From a virus, in the IMG/VR virus record IMGVR_UViG_3300022707_000552, positions 1-36,456 of that record: a stretch of DNA of 36,456 bases. One strand, written 5' to 3'. Below the pieces are notes generated by a model. That model was not told the DNA's origin. It did no database searches and saw nothing but the letters and a program-made list of their open reading frames with translations. Positions within the stretch are counted from its first letter, which is position 1, and each line of letters begins with the position of its first letter. Shown piece by piece: positions 6,986 through 15,245 of this stretch. Position numbers and translations under genes: made by a program.

Positions 6986-7216
6986 TCATTTCATCAATAC
7001 CCGTTCTAGCAAATCAATTATTCTTTCGTTCAATTTAAGATTTGCCTTGTGCGTCACTTCTTGCTTTGCCCACGCTTCAGTATTTCTATCAATCACTCCA
7101 TCAGTGTGTGCATTATGATTCGTTACGACCTTATACAGAACTGCAATGAGAACAAGAACAATTAGCGCGAGAGGCGCGGCTTTCAAAGTGTCTGGTGTGA
7201 ATAGAGCCTCAAACAT
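6986..7216 (-). CDS. Small membrane protein with one N-terminal helix, 76 aa
   Basis: Residues 12-31 (KAAPLALIVLVLIAVLYKVV) form one transmembrane helix; the remaining 45 residues are an amphipathic, probably coiled helix (QEVTHKANLKLNERIIDLL). This layout is seen in phage holin/antiholin and tail-associated membrane proteins. It lies between tail genes and the lysis genes. Starts at a TGATATG junction. Confidence 0.7.
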   Translation of the reverse strand: MFEALFTPDTLKAAPLALIVLVLIAVLYKVVTNHNAHTDGVIDRNTEAWAKQEVTHKANLKLNERIIDLLERVLMK

Positions 7217-7217
7217 A

Positions 7218-7427
7218 TCAGAAGTCCTTTAGTTGAATTACAGATCGTGAGCGCATCACTGCGATCTTCTCGCGTTGCTCGTCTGTGAAGGCCGTGCGTG
7301 TCAGCAAATAATCAAATACCCCGATAACCATATCGAGCGCATCAATGGAGCGTTCATTTCTCGCCGCATCAACCAACTTGTTTGGGCGATTCGGGTCTGC
7401 TCCCTGTGGTGGGGTGTGCCTAGCCAT
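7218..7427 (-). CDS. Hypothetical protein, 69 aa
   Basis: A small soluble protein: a Pro/Asn-rich head (HTPPQGADPNRPNKL) and a helical body (ALDMVIGVFDYLLTRTAF, DEQREKIAVMRSRSVIQL). Two bases separate it from the next gene upstream. No family recognised; it is in the tail-to-lysis transition. Confidence 0.7.
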   Translation of the reverse strand: MARHTPPQGADPNRPNKLVDAARNERSIDALDMVIGVFDYLLTRTAFTDEQREKIAVMRSRSVIQLKDF

Positions 7428-7429
7428 GC

Positions 7430-8005
7430 CTATGTGAGCGTAAATGTGAAGTCCACCGTCAGCGTTTCTGTTACGCCCTGGGTGACAGCGATGAGCGCGT
7501 GAGAGTCGATGATGCCCGAATCTGCCGCGAGTGAGCCATCGCTGAAGATACCAGCCTCCGCATAGGTTCCATCATTCTCCCCTGCTGCGATGAATCCCGT
7601 GGCGAACATCACATTCGCTGCGTTGGTCAATGAGGCGATCGCGTTTCGGAAGACTTCTGTTCCTAGCTTCAGGTCGGCGTTTGCGGGAGCCGTGCCATCG
7701 GTTCCTACAGCGAAGAACTTGACCTCCATTGGATTCGTCGGGAATTCTTCAGCAAAGTTGTTCGCGATCATTTCACGGGCAACGGTTGGGACAAGATTAT
7801 CGTAAATCACCTTCTCTGTGCGACAGATACTATTGAGCAATCGGACAAACGGCATGAAGTCTAGCCCTCGCTCTCGCATGGAGAGAATCTTCGCATGGAG
7901 CGCCCACTGTTCGGGAGTTTCCAAAAACGCTTTAACGATGACATACACGCCATCACTTTTCGCTCCCTCTCGGACTTTTCTTTTGTGGTTTTGTGTCTTT
8001 TTCAT
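7430..8005 (-). CDS. Phage tail-associated structural protein, 191 aa
   Basis: The N-terminal 60 residues are basic and helical; the C-terminal 110 are beta-rich: MEVKFFAVGTDGTAPANADL, KLGTEVFRNAIASLTNAAN, then Gly/Asp-rich turns and VTQGVTETLTVDFTFTLT. The 'GTDGTAPA..D..LGTEV.R' segment is a recurring pattern in phage tail-fibre or tail accessory proteins. Its place after the fibre-like gene supports a distal tail role. Confidence 0.7.
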   Translation of the reverse strand: MKKTQNHKRKVREGAKSDGVYVIVKAFLETPEQWALHAKILSMRERGLDFMPFVRLLNSICRTEKVIYDNLVPTVAREMIANNFAEEFPTNPMEVKFFAVGTDGTAPANADLKLGTEVFRNAIASLTNAANVMFATGFIAAGENDGTYAEAGIFSDGSLAADSGIIDSHALIAVTQGVTETLTVDFTFTLT

Positions 8006-8015
8006 ATTGAGATTA

Positions 8016-8339
8016 TTACACGGTCAAATCGTACAACATCAACCCTGCGTTCTCCGGCACTTCGCCAGCCGATGTTCCGCGTCCTTTGTAGAGGTAGATC
8101 AGTCCGTTTATTAGGACTTGTCCAAAAGTTACGACATCTTGAACTTCAACGGTTTCAACAAAAGCACCGTCAGACTCATCGAATGTTCTGAACTCTGTTG
8201 CGCCTCCTGTCCACCATGTCTGTATCTTGCTGTTGTTGATCGCCATTGACCGCATACTCGCGCCTGGGATTGACGACAACGTGCGGCTGTCAACGAATGT
8301 CGCCGTAGTACCAGAGAAAGAATACTTTTTTGACAACAT
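8016..8339 (-). CDS. C-terminal part of the fibre-like tail protein, in a shifted frame
   Basis: This frame overlaps the end of the 8290-9123 gene and continues its sequence style: KYSFSGTTATFVDSRTLSS, IPGASMRSMAINNSKIQTWW and FGQVLINGLIYLYKGRGT read as further beta blades of the same protein. Its own ATG at 8339 lies inside the upstream gene. The simplest reading is one protein of about 368 residues broken at the A6 run (8326-8331), needing a +1 shift (one A too many). Separate translation from 8339 cannot be excluded. Confidence 0.6.
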   Translation of the reverse strand: MLSKKYSFSGTTATFVDSRTLSSIPGASMRSMAINNSKIQTWWTGGATEFRTFDESDGAFVETVEVQDVVTFGQVLINGLIYLYKGRGTSAGEVPENAGLMLYDLTV

Positions 8340-9123
8340 CGCCCGTTATGCCGACATCTTGAATGTAGATGAACTCCCCGTCGGTTCCCATCGTGCCTTG
8401 ACCTGTGAAGCCCGTACCCGAAATGGTCACTGCAGCATCACCCGTACCGTCGTCGTTGATAACGCGTAGCCCTCCGTTTGCCCTGTAAATAAACTGTGAG
8501 CCGATTCCGATGATGTGCTCAACGTCAGTACCACCACCCGTAAGAAAATTGTTGTCGCGCATGTACGCACCGCCGCCACGTTGTCTGAACACGACCAAGT
8601 TGGTTGAGCTCGGTTGCGCCAACACGGTTCCTGCACCGTTCATACCGACAAATTGTTGCTCTGATTTAATCGCCTCCTGTACTGGGAAGAACGGAAACGA
8701 TGCTCCACCGTTTGCGACAATCTGCCGCTCGTCAGTCTCAATAAAACCATTCGTAGCGTCGTCATCGTTCTTGATAACTGTCTCTGCTGTGGTGTGGCGA
8801 ATCGTCGCAAGCACCAACTTCGTTTGCGTGAAGTTAGGTGCTACAGGCGATGCGTCTTCAATCCCCGTAACTATCGCAACAGCCCCCGAATCATCCAACG
8901 TCACCAAATCAATGCGCGGGTCACTTGAAGGCGCTACCATTGCAGGGCTATTCGTGTCGCTCGTAAGCTCGACTCGTCTGCCATTGATAAACGCAATTCC
9001 AGGGCGAACTCTCACCGTTAAATCGGGTGAGGATTGCGCATCAACTCGCAAGGCTTGGTTTACACCAATCTTGTCGCCTTCTGCCGCGAGTGCTTTCGTG
9101 TTTGCTTCAATCCGTTGAGTCAT
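8290..9123 (-). CDS. Tail fibre / receptor-side structural protein (N-terminal part)
   Basis: The start, MTQRIEANTKALAAEGDKIG, and the segment LRVDAQSSPDLTVRVRPGIA (the 'PGIAFINGRRVE' phage tail pattern) are typical of baseplate or fibre proteins. The second half has propeller-like repeats (GSQFIYRANGGLRVIND, GEFIYIQDVGITGDVVKK). After GDVVKK the frame drifts into VFFLWYYGDIR and stops, while the sensible continuation is in another frame (8016-8339). A -10 box sits 8 bp before the start. Confidence 0.75.
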   Translation of the reverse strand: MTQRIEANTKALAAEGDKIGVNQALRVDAQSSPDLTVRVRPGIAFINGRRVELTSDTNSPAMVAPSSDPRIDLVTLDDSGAVAIVTGIEDASPVAPNFTQTKLVLATIRHTTAETVIKNDDDATNGFIETDERQIVANGGASFPFFPVQEAIKSEQQFVGMNGAGTVLAQPSSTNLVVFRQRGGGAYMRDNNFLTGGGTDVEHIIGIGSQFIYRANGGLRVINDDGTGDAAVTISGTGFTGQGTMGTDGEFIYIQDVGITGDVVKKVFFLWYYGDIR

Positions 9124-9131
9124 ACAATCCC

Positions 9132-9137
9132 ATTATA
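9132..9137 (-). promoter_or_regulatory. -10 box (TGATATAAT) eight bases before a start codon
   Basis: TATAAT with an upstream TG lies directly before the 9123 start codon, with only 8 bp between. Transcription would begin at or next to the ATG, giving a leaderless or near-leaderless message. No good -35 is seen. Confidence 0.5.
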
Positions 9138-10712
9138 TCATTGCCAAAAGAAGCTGTCCCAACGCCCTTCTCGGATTCCTGCCGATGGCGATGGTACCAC
9201 GCCCCAATACCATTCGATTGCGAAGTCTAATCCCTGATTAACTACGGCCTCACCAACCGTGATCGTTTCCGGTATCAGCGCTGCGACTGCCCCAACCGCC
9301 ACGACTTCTTCAACAACGATGCTCTCCTGGACGTCAACAACCTCATGTAGAATCTCGTCAGGATTTATCTCAATATCCTTGTCTTTGTTGATGAGAAGCC
9401 TTTGTAGGAACTCTATCATTCCAAACGTGCGCGTTGTCACAATGATGCAGCTATGCTCGAACTCCCTACCGTTTATCAGGCGTGACGATATCCGACTTAT
9501 AACATAATTGCGATCGACTTCTCGAATGTCCGACTGCACATTGATCTCCTGCCCTGTATCGAGTCCAGGTTCTCGCGTGGTGAATCCTCCCTCGTTAAGT
9601 GTATTCGACCATGCGAACAATTCTGCTCGCCCTCGGTCACGCGCACCGTCCTTCGTATCAATGCTCTTATCTACAATCTTGAACTCTCGTATGCCGAACT
9701 GCGCGATACTTTGGGGTTCGCTTACTTTAACAATGACTGGAAGGTGCGGATCGCCCGTAAGCTCCACCAATTCCCCCAGCGCCGGCTTTGTACTCGCCTT
9801 AAATCGAAGGAACTTTTCTTGGAAATTGTATAGAACATCAAAGCTCGCTGGGTCACTAAGGTTATCGGTACCGACACTCTGCGAAACCGAATCAACCTTT
9901 ACGACAATAATGCCCCCACCTGCGCCGGAGTATCTATTCCCTTGTTTGTAAATAAGTTTGATCCCGTCTGCATCCTCTGACTCCGTTGCTGTCGATCCAA
10001 GAAAGATACCTCCTCGCACAATGATCTGATTCTTGATGTTCTTTGTGGTGCCTCGCAGCTTCAAGCTGTTGTAGTAGTATTTTTCATTTGTATCAGTCAA
10101 CCCGAATGGTGCGCTTTTTGCTGACTTCGAGAAAAAGTGGATGTCCTTTTCTTCGTCAACGTACCAATCGTAATTGATTATCTCGGCGAGTTGCTGAAGG
10201 CACTTTGTTGGATACTCGTAATTGAATTGTACGAATCCGACGACAATCGGCGCGTCCACGTTGTTTATGGTGTAGCCATTTACTTGCAGATGATTTGCAA
10301 AAATGTCGGCAATGATGAAATCAACGGTTTTGTCCTCGAATGAATCAATCACAAGCGTCCTATCCATGTGATAGCTGAAGTCTTTGCAGGTGATTTTGAA
10401 CACCTCTAACTCTGCCGCTTCTATTGTTTCCTCAATATCAACTATCTGCCCACCAAATATCTTCGTGGTGCCTTCAAAGAGCGTTACTACCTCCTCCTCT
10501 GATGGTTTGTAGAACTGCTGTCCCTTCCGGACAACTGTGAAGCTCAACTGATCTATCTGATTCGTAAGGGCGCGTTCGAGCCGGAGGCTTTCGGGAATTA
10601 CCTTCAGTGTCCTATCAACACCGCCGATGATGATTTGTACATCACCCTCCGAGGCTGCGGCGGGTGAGTTAAACTGCTCCTCGTTGAATCCCGCTTCGTC
10701 GAACTGTGCCAT
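9138..10712 (-). CDS. Tail tip / baseplate hub protein (gp27/Tal-like), 524 aa
   Basis: Residues 20-200 show the beta-rich pattern of phage tail hub domains: VQIIIGGVDRTLKVIPESL, VTLFEGTTKIFGGQIVDIEE and FKITCKDFSYHMDRTLV. An adhesin-like beta region follows, then a helical and Val-rich C-terminus (VVDVQESIVVEEVVAVG) ending in WYWGVVPSPSAG. It would cap the tail tube and connect to fibres. Order (tape measure, structural protein, hub, fibre) supports this. No peptidase or lysozyme motif is visible. Confidence 0.75.
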   Translation of the reverse strand: MAQFDEAGFNEEQFNSPAAASEGDVQIIIGGVDRTLKVIPESLRLERALTNQIDQLSFTVVRKGQQFYKPSEEEVVTLFEGTTKIFGGQIVDIEETIEAAELEVFKITCKDFSYHMDRTLVIDSFEDKTVDFIIADIFANHLQVNGYTINNVDAPIVVGFVQFNYEYPTKCLQQLAEIINYDWYVDEEKDIHFFSKSAKSAPFGLTDTNEKYYYNSLKLRGTTKNIKNQIIVRGGIFLGSTATESEDADGIKLIYKQGNRYSGAGGGIIVVKVDSVSQSVGTDNLSDPASFDVLYNFQEKFLRFKASTKPALGELVELTGDPHLPVIVKVSEPQSIAQFGIREFKIVDKSIDTKDGARDRGRAELFAWSNTLNEGGFTTREPGLDTGQEINVQSDIREVDRNYVISRISSRLINGREFEHSCIIVTTRTFGMIEFLQRLLINKDKDIEINPDEILHEVVDVQESIVVEEVVAVGAVAALIPETITVGEAVVNQGLDFAIEWYWGVVPSPSAGIREGRWDSFFWQ

Positions 10713-10719
10713 CTTTATT

Positions 10720-11535
10720 TTAATTATTTAGACCAAATACCAAGCAAGCTGTGGGATTAGCTATTCCAGAAGTCGGGTCGAGAGTTGCTGGCAAAGTTCC
10801 TGCGGTAACTATTTGCGTAAATGACGGCATTTCTCCACCAGACGGGAAAAGGTTTCCATTTACAATCTGTGCTTGATGGAATAGCAGAATGTCGCCCGAA
10901 CCACCATTGATTACGATTCCAATGTAATACATCCCTGCTGGCACGTTTTTTTCTGCACCGAGAACCGTAGTGAAGTTCGCATTTGGTGTTGCCAAACTTG
11001 GCGTAGTAACCTCGAATAATTTAGTTGCTCCATCAAGAGAATATAGGGCTATGTCTGCCGTTGTCGGTACCGTAACAGCAAACTGCGTTCTTATCGTTAT
11101 CGAGTTTACATCAATGTCATAGGGTATCGACACCAGACCAAAGAACGCCAACGTATTATCATTGTGCGATTTAGACGATTGAGCAGAAACGCCACCGTCT
11201 ACGATCGGCTGTATACGAGTAGTGATTGCGCCCCCTGCTGCGTTGATCGCGTCTTCAAGCTCAACAAAGTGTCCGGCGGTGATGAGCATTTCAACGGCAA
11301 TCCCGTCTGCGTGATCTGCGTCTGCCGATCCTTCCTGTCCCCGAACAATAACTGTGAAGTCATCGTCAACGCGCGTCGTCACTAGGATGATTTCTGAACC
11401 AATCGTCACCAAGAAGTTTCCGGTCGGAAATAATGCGCCTTGCCCTGCACCAACTGAAAGAGCCGTCGCCCCTTGCGCGAGACTGCCATCCAGTACCCCT
11501 TCAACTTCGTTTGATTTTTCTAGGAAGACTGCCAT
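10720..11535 (-). CDS. Tail-tip structural protein, 271 aa
   Basis: N-terminal 90 residues (LDGSLAQGATALSVGAGQG, then FTVIVRGQEGSADADHADG) match a domain frequent in phage virion proteins. The rest is beta-rich and could be a carbohydrate-binding or jelly-roll domain (AGMYYIGIVINGGSGDILLF). It lies directly after the tape measure, the usual place of distal tail proteins. Own -10 box six bases before the ATG (11542-11547). Confidence 0.65.
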   Translation of the reverse strand: MAVFLEKSNEVEGVLDGSLAQGATALSVGAGQGALFPTGNFLVTIGSEIILVTTRVDDDFTVIVRGQEGSADADHADGIAVEMLITAGHFVELEDAINAAGGAITTRIQPIVDGGVSAQSSKSHNDNTLAFFGLVSIPYDIDVNSITIRTQFAVTVPTTADIALYSLDGATKLFEVTTPSLATPNANFTTVLGAEKNVPAGMYYIGIVINGGSGDILLFHQAQIVNGNLFPSGGEMPSFTQIVTAGTLPATLDPTSGIANPTACLVFGLNN

Positions 11536-11541
11536 GACTCT

Positions 11542-11547
11542 ATTTTA
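11542..11547 (-). promoter_or_regulatory. Extended -10 box (TGGTAAAAT) six bases before a start codon
   Basis: TAAAAT preceded by TGG, then AGAGTC and the ATG at 11535. The 6-bp gap puts +1 at the A of the start codon. The surrounding sequence (TCTAAGCGTGGTAAAATAG) is nearly identical to that at 17151-17156. Confidence 0.55.
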
Positions 11548-11553
11548 CCACGC

Positions 11554-13281
11554 TTAGACCGCTATCTGCATTCGTAGTTTCTCGATGACCATATCGCCGA
11601 TAGCGAGCGCGGCGTCTTCTGAAAGGAATGTGCCACCGTTGATGTTTACCGTAACAGCGTTTCCGCCCCCGACTGCGCCGAGCTTGGAGAGTGGTACGAC
11701 TGCCTCCGGTCCTGACTCACCAATGACCGCGAGCGTCGGGCTTCTTACTATGCCGCCTTCTGCAAGAAATGGGATCTTGAAGTTTTCCTTGAATGGGTTG
11801 AGGCTGAATCCGCTATTCTTGAACTCATTAAACTTCCTAATCATCTTTCCAATGCCCTCAATGATGTCGTTGATCCATCCGAACATCGTAGCCAATGAAT
11901 CCGTGACAACATCAAGGCCTTTGGCGAATACGTTTACAAGCGCCGTAGAAACATCAACTTGTATCGCCATAAGCCGCGCTAGAACATCAATCACCATTAC
12001 GATTATATTTATTACAGTAATGAACGCCCCGAGTAGTAATGTGCCGAATACTTGTGCGAGCGCCCTGCCGAATGGTGCGAGTGGCTTCAGTGCCTCAATA
12101 AAACGCTTAAAACTCGGCATGAGTCTTTCCGTTATCGTCTTGAACAGTGATTCAAATGCCGGACTGACAGCGATAACTATTGTTTCCCATAACAGTCGCA
12201 GGTTGTCCCTAATGACAATAAGAGAATTGACGAACTCACTGTTTGGCGAAAGCATGGCGCTGATATTCTCGCGAAGTTGCTGAAAAATTAGTATTACTTG
12301 TTTCGTTTTCTCAAACATGAATGTGAATACCTCGATGATTTTATCCACCGATTTCAGCAAGAAATCGCCGATCGCCGATGCAACTGCCTTGATTTGCGGG
12401 TTGAACTCGTTATCTGCTGTGAAAGCCCACTCTCTGAACGCCCTGACAGCATCAAGCGCCCTTCTGGTGAGTTGTGGGAAGCTATCGGTAATAAGGAACC
12501 CCGCAGCCGTATTCACGTCCCTGAAGGCATCCTTGACCGATCCTGATAGCTTTTGAGTGGTTTCCATCGCTGCGTTATACGCCCCGTTGAAAAATTCACC
12601 CTGTCGCATCGTTTCATTGAAGATCGCCATTTGCTTTTGTACCGTCGTCAACTCAGTCGCGACTGCTCCCGTTTGTGCGGCGAACGTCTGGTATGCTTGC
12701 GTCAGTCCGAAGTTGATGCCGACCTGTTTGAGCATCTGCGGATTCAATTGCTGAAAACTCGCTAGGATGATCTGGTTGACCTCGGCAGATGACTTCCCGA
12801 CTGTGGCTCCGATGTTCCGTGCTTTCGTCAACAGGTTGAGCGCATCCACTTGCGACAGGTTTGCAAGAATAATTCCTTGCGTAATCGTGACCGCCTCCTC
12901 GACTGACTTGTTTTCTTCTCGAATGGCGTTGATAAGCTCCTGAATCTCCTCCTCAGTGCGTCCGGTATTCTTTCCAAGAATGTTTATGGATGCCATCAGC
13001 CGCTCAACATTGTTGGCGGCTTTCACACTATCAACGATGAAATCTTTAAGCCCTCGCCCTATGCTTCTGAAAGCATCAGTGGCGAAGTTGGCGATTGTGT
13101 TTCCAATAGCAACCTGTGAAATGAATCCCTTGAAACCTCTTTCAGCGCGTCCGGATGAATCGGCAATGTCGCCGAGCCCCCGTTCCAAATCTCTTGCAGA
13201 TTTTTTGACCCGTAGCAGGGTAGCGGTCGCTTTGTCTTCCGCTTCGATGAGTACCCCTACTCTTATGTCCCTTCCAGCCAT
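11554..13281 (-). CDS. Tape measure protein, 575 aa
   Basis: Sets tail length and is ejected with DNA. Long helical body (LEAEDKATATLLRVKKSARD, NAIREENKSVEEAVTITQG), a hydrophobic stretch in the second half (GTLLLGAFITVINIIVMVID), and the classic C-terminal motif LAEGGIVRSPTLAVIGESG followed by PEAVVPLSKL. It directly follows the G/T chaperone pair. At about 1.5 angstrom per residue the length predicts a tail near 86 nm. No peptidase or lysozyme domain is visible. Confidence 0.93.
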   Translation of the reverse strand: MAGRDIRVGVLIEAEDKATATLLRVKKSARDLERGLGDIADSSGRAERGFKGFISQVAIGNTIANFATDAFRSIGRGLKDFIVDSVKAANNVERLMASINILGKNTGRTEEEIQELINAIREENKSVEEAVTITQGIILANLSQVDALNLLTKARNIGATVGKSSAEVNQIILASFQQLNPQMLKQVGINFGLTQAYQTFAAQTGAVATELTTVQKQMAIFNETMRQGEFFNGAYNAAMETTQKLSGSVKDAFRDVNTAAGFLITDSFPQLTRRALDAVRAFREWAFTADNEFNPQIKAVASAIGDFLLKSVDKIIEVFTFMFEKTKQVILIFQQLRENISAMLSPNSEFVNSLIVIRDNLRLLWETIVIAVSPAFESLFKTITERLMPSFKRFIEALKPLAPFGRALAQVFGTLLLGAFITVINIIVMVIDVLARLMAIQVDVSTALVNVFAKGLDVVTDSLATMFGWINDIIEGIGKMIRKFNEFKNSGFSLNPFKENFKIPFLAEGGIVRSPTLAVIGESGPEAVVPLSKLGAVGGGNAVTVNINGGTFLSEDAALAIGDMVIEKLRMQIAV

Positions 13282-13285
13282 GATC

Positions 13286-13486
13286 CTAATTTCTTATTTT
13301 GGTTGATTCAGCTTTTTCCTTTTGAGCATCAATCTTCATCATGTCGATCGTGGCGTTTATCAACTTGTTCGGTTGATCCAGGTACTCGTCGTAAGTCCAT
13401 CCGTATCGTGTGCATATCGCCGCTATGAGCATCCACCCCTTTATATTGCCGAGAGCGTAGGCGACTTCATCACTTTTTAATCCCCT
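13286..13486 (-). CDS. Tail assembly chaperone T extension, reached by -1 frameshift
   Basis: In the -1 frame after the A7 run, 66 codons stay open: RGLKSDEVAYALGNIKGW, MLIAAICTRYGWTYDEYL, then helices, ending four bases before the tape measure start. It has no start of its own. Fused to the G part it gives about 176 residues. G and G-T proteins in lambda-like phages coat the tape measure during tail assembly; position and slip site match. Confidence 0.85.
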   Translation of the reverse strand, partial: RGLKSDEVAYALGNIKGWMLIAAICTRYGWTYDEYLDQPNKLINATIDMMKIDAQKEKAESTKIRN

Positions 13487-13815
13487 TTTTTTCCCGTCGC
13501 TTTGTCGAGAGCCTTAATCACTTCATTGTATTCCGGTGCGGGCAGATCAAGAACCACGTTCGCAGCGTTTTCTTTTTCACCACCTACAGAGACTATCAGC
13601 AACTCAACCAACTTTTCTTTCGCGTCGATTGCCGCAGTTGCATCAAACGATTCGATCTCCACTTCCTCTGCCTTCACTCCAGCGACTTTATACTTCGCTC
13701 CTGCGATATATATTTTCTGGATCTCGTTTTCTTCGCGTCCCGTGAGGTAGTTGTAGAACTCTACTACTTTCCCTGACGATGTGGTGACTTTTTCTGTGCT
13801 TCTTTTGTCCGACAT
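13477..13815 (-). CDS. Tail assembly chaperone G, 112 aa
   Basis: Small acidic helical protein between the tail tube gene and the tape measure: VEFYNYLTGREENEIQKIYI, ATAAIDAKEKLVELLIVSVG, then PAPEYNEVIKALDKATGKK. Its last codons cross A AAA AAA GGG GAT TAA, a slippery site just before the stop. Order and size match gpG/gp13-like chaperones. Made alone by normal termination and as a G-T fusion by slippage. Confidence 0.88.
   Translation of the reverse strand: MSDKRSTEKVTTSSGKVVEFYNYLTGREENEIQKIYIAGAKYKVAGVKAEEVEIESFDATAAIDAKEKLVELLIVSVGGEKENAANVVLDLPAPEYNEVIKALDKATGKKGD
13486..13492 (-). other. Slippery heptamer A AAA AAA for -1 frameshifting
   Basis: Seven A read in the zero frame as A AAA AAA, followed by GGGGATTAA. 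Both tRNA-Lys can re-pair after slipping one base back. The zero frame stops three codons later; the -1 frame stays open for 66 codons. This is the standard arrangement for tail chaperones. Confidence 0.85.
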
Positions 13816-13832
13816 ATTAGGTGCGGTTAATT

Positions 13833-15017
13833 TTAGTATTCTGAGCCATCAGTGCGATTGACTAGCACAACGTCCATGGCCTGCCCGTCGCCTGCGTCGT
13901 CCAGAACCTCGAACTGCTGATCGTAAAAGATGAACTCACCTATTTCAAGCGGAGTCTCGTTTTCGATAAGTTTGACCCTATTCAGCGTAAGCGTAAACAG
14001 TTCCTTCGTCGAGAAGTCCGACTTGATGAACAAACCGTTCGCTATGATCGTGAGTGCTTGCTTCTCTCGATCAAGCCATGCCTGTCGCTGATCCGAGTCC
14101 TCGAACAGTTGCTTCAACTCAACTTGTGCCTCCTTCGTGCGTGTCAAGATTTGCACTGGGTCTAGGCGGTTCGATCCGTTCTGCGTGAACAAGTTGTTTC
14201 GCAGCGTAATGACAAGGTCGTAAATGGGAGTTGCCGTTGCTCGATCTCCTGCTGCTATTGTCGCCGCAGCTTCATCCGCACCGAATCCGACAAACAGGTT
14301 CCCGAAGTAGAACGGGTCTGTAAGCGTCGCCAGGGTGCTTGTTTGTGGTTTCAGGAACACCGTGGAGCCCAATACCGCCGTGATGCTCTCTGTGTGCGTG
14401 ATCGTGACCCCGTCTGCGTCGATCGTTAGGATCGTGGCGTCATTGCCGTCGATACTCAACACGTCACCTACAACGAGCCCTCGCGTTGGGTTGATGTCGT
14501 ACTTGTCGTCAAGGACTGTAGTGGTTCCGGATGAGAGAGCAATACCGAGCGTTGCAACCGAGAATGATGCAAGCGCCTTCACCGCAACCGTAAGCTGCAT
14601 CTGGTTATCGTTGAACTCGATCTTGAGCTCGTCGATCAGCACTCCGATGTACCGCTCAACGTGTTCGCCTTTCTTGATCTCAAATGTGTATGTCTGTGGA
14701 TCGCCAACAGTGAACGGGTGCGTGAATCCATCACCTGCGTTGCCGGAACTTGCGCCCTTCAGCATGACCATGTTCAAGAAGTGACCAAGCGTATCCGGAT
14801 CGCCAAGAACAACAACTTCGCCCTCGTGCATTCGGTTCCCTCGCAGTAGGTCATTCGCCTTAAATTCGAGCCCCTTCATCCTTCGATCTGGTATGTAGTT
14901 GACGACTGTTCGCAGATTAGTGCTCATCAACGGTACAAACTCTGTAGGAAGAACCGCAACCCCTGGTGCTGTTTCAGGCTTGATTGCGAGGTATTGGTTA
15001 TCAGATAGAAAAGGCAT
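13833..15017 (-). CDS. Major tail (tube) protein, 394 aa
   Basis: Starts MPFLSDNQYLAIKPETAPGV, a common opening of siphophage tail tube proteins ('AIK.E...G...P..F.P'). It is beta-rich, with TYTFEIKKGEHVERYIGVLI and ELKIEFNDNQMQLTVAVKAL in the tube domain, an inserted middle domain (VVGDVLSIDGNDATILTID) that may be surface-exposed, and a C-terminal VKLIENETPLEIGEFIFYDQ. It sits upstream of the chaperones and tape measure as expected. Confidence 0.85.
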   Translation of the reverse strand: MPFLSDNQYLAIKPETAPGVAVLPTEFVPLMSTNLRTVVNYIPDRRMKGLEFKANDLLRGNRMHEGEVVVLGDPDTLGHFLNMVMLKGASSGNAGDGFTHPFTVGDPQTYTFEIKKGEHVERYIGVLIDELKIEFNDNQMQLTVAVKALASFSVATLGIALSSGTTTVLDDKYDINPTRGLVVGDVLSIDGNDATILTIDADGVTITHTESITAVLGSTVFLKPQTSTLATLTDPFYFGNLFVGFGADEAAATIAAGDRATATPIYDLVITLRNNLFTQNGSNRLDPVQILTRTKEAQVELKQLFEDSDQRQAWLDREKQALTIIANGLFIKSDFSTKELFTLTLNRVKLIENETPLEIGEFIFYDQQFEVLDDAGDGQAMDVVLVNRTDGSEY

Positions 15018-15022
15018 AGGCT

Positions 15023-15220
15023 CTAGTTATCTTTTTGTGCGGCTTTGCGCCGTCCCTGACTTTTGCTTTCGCCATTTCCCTCGGATTCGACACGCTCCGA
15101 AGCTGCGACGAAGTTAGAATTACGAAAATCGTCCGGTACTGATATGGTTTTACCTGCTTCAACAACTCCCACGCCTGGAATTGTAATGAGGCGGTTCGAT
15201 ACGTTTCGTACTTTCTTCAT
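15023..15220 (-). CDS. Small hypothetical protein, 65 aa
   Basis: MKKVRNVSNRLITIPGVGVV, then EAGKTISVPDDFRNSNF: a small beta domain with a short polar tail (SKSQGRRKAAQKDN). Such 'V.N.S...I.I.G...L.PG..V.V' proteins are common between tail terminator and tail tube genes; role unknown. Own TATAAT box eight bases before the ATG. Confidence 0.75.
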   Translation of the reverse strand: MKKVRNVSNRLITIPGVGVVEAGKTISVPDDFRNSNFVAASERVESEGNGESKSQGRRKAAQKDN

Positions 15221-15228
15221 ATACTCAC

Positions 15229-15234
15229 ATTATA
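15229..15234 (-). promoter_or_regulatory. -10 box (TGCTATAAT) eight bases before a start codon
   Basis: A consensus TATAAT with extended TG lies 8 bp before the 15220 ATG. No -35 is evident. The layout implies a leaderless or nearly leaderless transcript running into the tail tube gene. Confidence 0.55.
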
Positions 15235-15245
15235 GCATGGTTTTT

